Both the position numbers and the translations under genes were made by a program. From Atrichornis clamosus (Eukaryota > Chordata > Aves > Passeriformes > Menuridae): DNA of 64,000 nt. This document shows, in pieces, positions 61,736-64,000 of the stretch; within the stretch, counting starts at the first letter, position 1; each line of letters begins with the position of its first letter. The stretch spans positions 60,059 through 124,058 of the forward strand of contig WBMZ01010828.1 in the NCBI GenBank assembly GCA_013400975.1, read 5' to 3'. The notes below the pieces were generated by a model. The model had not been told where the DNA came from. It saw only the letters and a program-made list of their open reading frames with translations, and did not search any database.

Positions 61736-63749
61736 GTCTTACACATGGATTTATTTCTGGCTTTGGGATTTTTTAATATATCAACTATAATGCAAATTAG
61801 AAAAATAAAATTAATCTGTCTTTCAACTTTTACTGTTACAAAAATTCAGAAATAAAAGCAAATATAAAGTGGAAAAAGTCATTAGCTATCTGTGGAATTT
61901 AATTTCATAATAAGATAACATCCTGAACTTCACATCAAGACTTCAGAAGGTATTCATCTTTATGGAGATTTTTATGTAATTTCCATTTACACACTCAAAT
62001 TTAGCAATAAAATAATTACCTTTAAGGTTTTGCACTGTTGAAAAATAAAAGAAACTGCTATCATGCAACAATCTATAATAATTGATTTATTTTGATCTGG
62101 ATTTAGCTTAAAACAAGTATTTCTAAAAGTGATGCAAGGGTTTCAATTTTGTTAGATTTATAAATGCTTCAGATATTGATAGATGTGATAGTTTGACCTG
62201 TTAACAAAATATCCTACCATGACGACTTAAGACAGGGTAAAAGCAAATGCAGTCTTAACAGTGAGTTTTCACTGAAGGCAATGGTATTGCAATTGAATGA
62301 ACTGTACCAACAAACAGCTGTTCTTCATATTTGAACATCCCACACACTAAATGTGTCACTCTTCAGTTTGATGTTACCTGTGTCATCCTCCTCTATGCCA
62401 CTTCTTGGCATAATTTTAAACCTGAACACCTTCTCCAGAAGAGATGGGTGGCATGACTACTGTGGGTCATTAATACTTCTCTTTCTTTCTTTTATCTCCC
62501 TAGGAAAATGTGGCTGTCATAAGACATCTCCTGGTTGGATGAGCTGGGATTTTTTTTCTCTTGCCTTTTAAGCATTCATGCTCCCATTTTTATGTACTAA
62601 CATTTATGTAATATTGTATAAATGTGACGTATAGCAAAACCAGATCTTCAGGTTTGGAAACCACACATCTTATTCCAGCCTATTTAATGCATCAAAGGAA
62701 GCACTAGCACCACAGACAACAGTCTTTCATTAGCACATGGACCTCCTCTGAGAAGTTACTAGCAAAAGTGATATACAAAGTTGTTATTGGTTAATTAAAA
62801 TGTTATTTATATTAACTGATTGTCTATTCATCAGTTCAGAGCTGATCAAAGTAAAAATTATTTGCATCAGAACAATCATACCTACTCTAAAAGATGAAGA
62901 GAGATTTAGAAAAGTATAAATAAATAAATAAAGGCAAGACCCGAAGCTGAGCACACAAATATGAACAAGAGATTTGCATTATTCATTGTGAGACAAAATA
63001 TGGAAAAGGATAAGGATATCAAAATCATTAAATGGATTACGACACTTATAATTCAGGGCTAACCAACATGTAGACAAGTATCAGCAGGATTTAACACTCC
63101 TAGTCAAAGGAAATGTTCCATGGCTCTGGGAACATAAATAGATGGATCAGGCTACATATTACAGCTGAATTACACAGATGACCAAGATAGAGAGAGCTAA
63201 AAAGCTGTTAAGTTTAGTCATGGTAGAATAAAGTAACCAATGAACTGAACTCTGAAAAAAATTGTATTACTAATACATAGGAGATTAATCTTGGGAATTT
63301 GCACTCTACTGTGAGATTTTATGACTTCCCTCTAAATATTCCAGACAACATGAAATAATGGAAAGACTTAAAAATCAAGCAGTCTCTTAAGCTAGGTACC
63401 CAACTGTATGGTCAGAATAGTGGTACAGGTAGCTTAATATTTTTCAAAAACCAAAAAAAACCAAGCACAAATATGAAAATATCCCTTGCTATATTAATTT
63501 CCTATAACTCTTCCAGCAAGCCATAGTTCATATCTATATTAACTGAAATACTTTATATTAACTAAAATGCTTTAAGATATAGAAGCAAGATATTATATCC
63601 AGAGCTTTTTCAGAACTATATCATCTGGGGCCAGTTTTGCCTCCCAGTTCTGTGAAAGAGCCAAAGAACTAAGGCAAGTTTTCAATATAATGATATTTTC
63701 TGGATGGCACATAGATATTATAACTACTATAGCAAACGTTAATACCTGT

Positions 63750-64000
63750 TGTCGTGGTTTTGCTAGACCTGGTTGTTGGTAGCGGGGGAGCTGCAGGAGT
63801 GGCTTCTGTGAGAAGCTGCTAGAAGCTCCCATCCTGCAGGGCCAATGTCTGTCTGGCTGCAAAGATGGACATGCCGCAGGCCAATTAGAAGTGGTAACGC
63901 CTCAGTGATAACAGATTTAAGAAGGAATTCAGAATAATTCTGGTGGCACAGTTTTAAATGTGAGCTAAAAGANGGCGCAGTTTTAAATGTGAGCTAAAAG
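63750..64000 (+). mobile_element. Endogenous retrovirus LTR start, cut by the window end
   Basis: The element opens TGTCGTGGTTTTGCTAGACC and continues GTAGCGGGGGAGCTGCAGGA, GTGGCTTCTGTGAGAAGCTG and GATAACAGATTTAAGAAGG (TATA region at about 63,908-63,923). This is the U3 of the same LTR family found reversed at 1-551 and without U3 at 41,740. R, U5 and any internal region lie beyond the window. A single N at 63,973 sits between two near-identical 27-base copies, which may be an assembly problem. Confidence 0.85.
63945..64000 (+). repeat. 27-bp near-identical duplication around an N
   Basis: The 27-base copies at 63,945-63,971 and 63,974-64,000 differ only at their fourth base (A or G), and AN lies between them. 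A single unknown base inside such a duplication is typical of a badly closed gap, though a true tandem duplication in the LTR is possible. Confidence 0.85.

Larger units (their letters stand above)
58089..63749. other. Unique AT-rich DNA, no gene recognised
   Basis: No supported gene. Apart from the GATA microsatellite and one palindrome listed separately, no element is recognised. The longest open frame, 105 codons at 61,538-61,855, looks like chance. Confidence 0.5.

Noticed and set aside
1..64000. CRISPR arrays, operons, phage or other prokaryotic systems
   Set aside because: No regular spacer-repeat array, no packed genes and no ribosome-binding patterns. The repeats show it is bird nuclear DNA.

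Overview
The window reads as non-coding nuclear DNA from a songbird (passerine). Four things support this. CR1 LINE fragments are the dominant repeat. Several long terminal repeats (LTRs) match avian endogenous retrovirus families. A tRNA-Ile-derived SINE with a CR1-like tail (TguSINE1 type), known from passerines, lies at 26.3 kb. The background is AT-rich and lacks bacterial-style gene packing. I found no host protein-coding exon, rRNA, functional tRNA or CRISPR array that I can support. Every coding-like stretch I recognise belongs to the CR1 reverse transcriptase. Family names come from memory of published repeats, not from a search.

Layout. 1-551: left-truncated LTR on the minus strand. 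0.55-11.4 kb: mostly unique DNA with a CR1 fragment at 3.85 kb, a two-phase pentanucleotide array at 4.43-4.65 kb, a possible ancient MIR-like SINE at 5.8 kb, and CR1 tails at 6.9 and 7.2 kb. 11.4-11.95 kb: second LTR family, minus strand. 12-26.3 kb: a 14-kb stretch with no recognised mobile element. 26.3 kb: the SINE. 26.4-41 kb: unique DNA with CR1 copies at 29.2 (weak), 32.9 and 36.4 kb. 41.0-48.5 kb: a dense block of repeats containing CR1, an LTR split by a second LTR, another CR1, a solo LTR with intact target-site duplications, and a CR1 with an internal deletion. 48.9 kb: another possible MIR-like remnant. 49-63.7 kb: mostly unique DNA with a CR1 tail at 58 kb and a GATA microsatellite at 59.5 kb. 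63,750-64,000: the start of an LTR of the same family as the one at position 1.

These elements do not form a working system. They record successive retrotransposition events in an intergenic or intronic region. The clearest structure is the layered block at 41-48.5 kb, where insertion order can be read. I did not find a previously undescribed biological system. Two single N characters (45,639 and 63,973) mark ambiguous or unresolved bases, and the second sits inside a short duplication that may be an assembly error.
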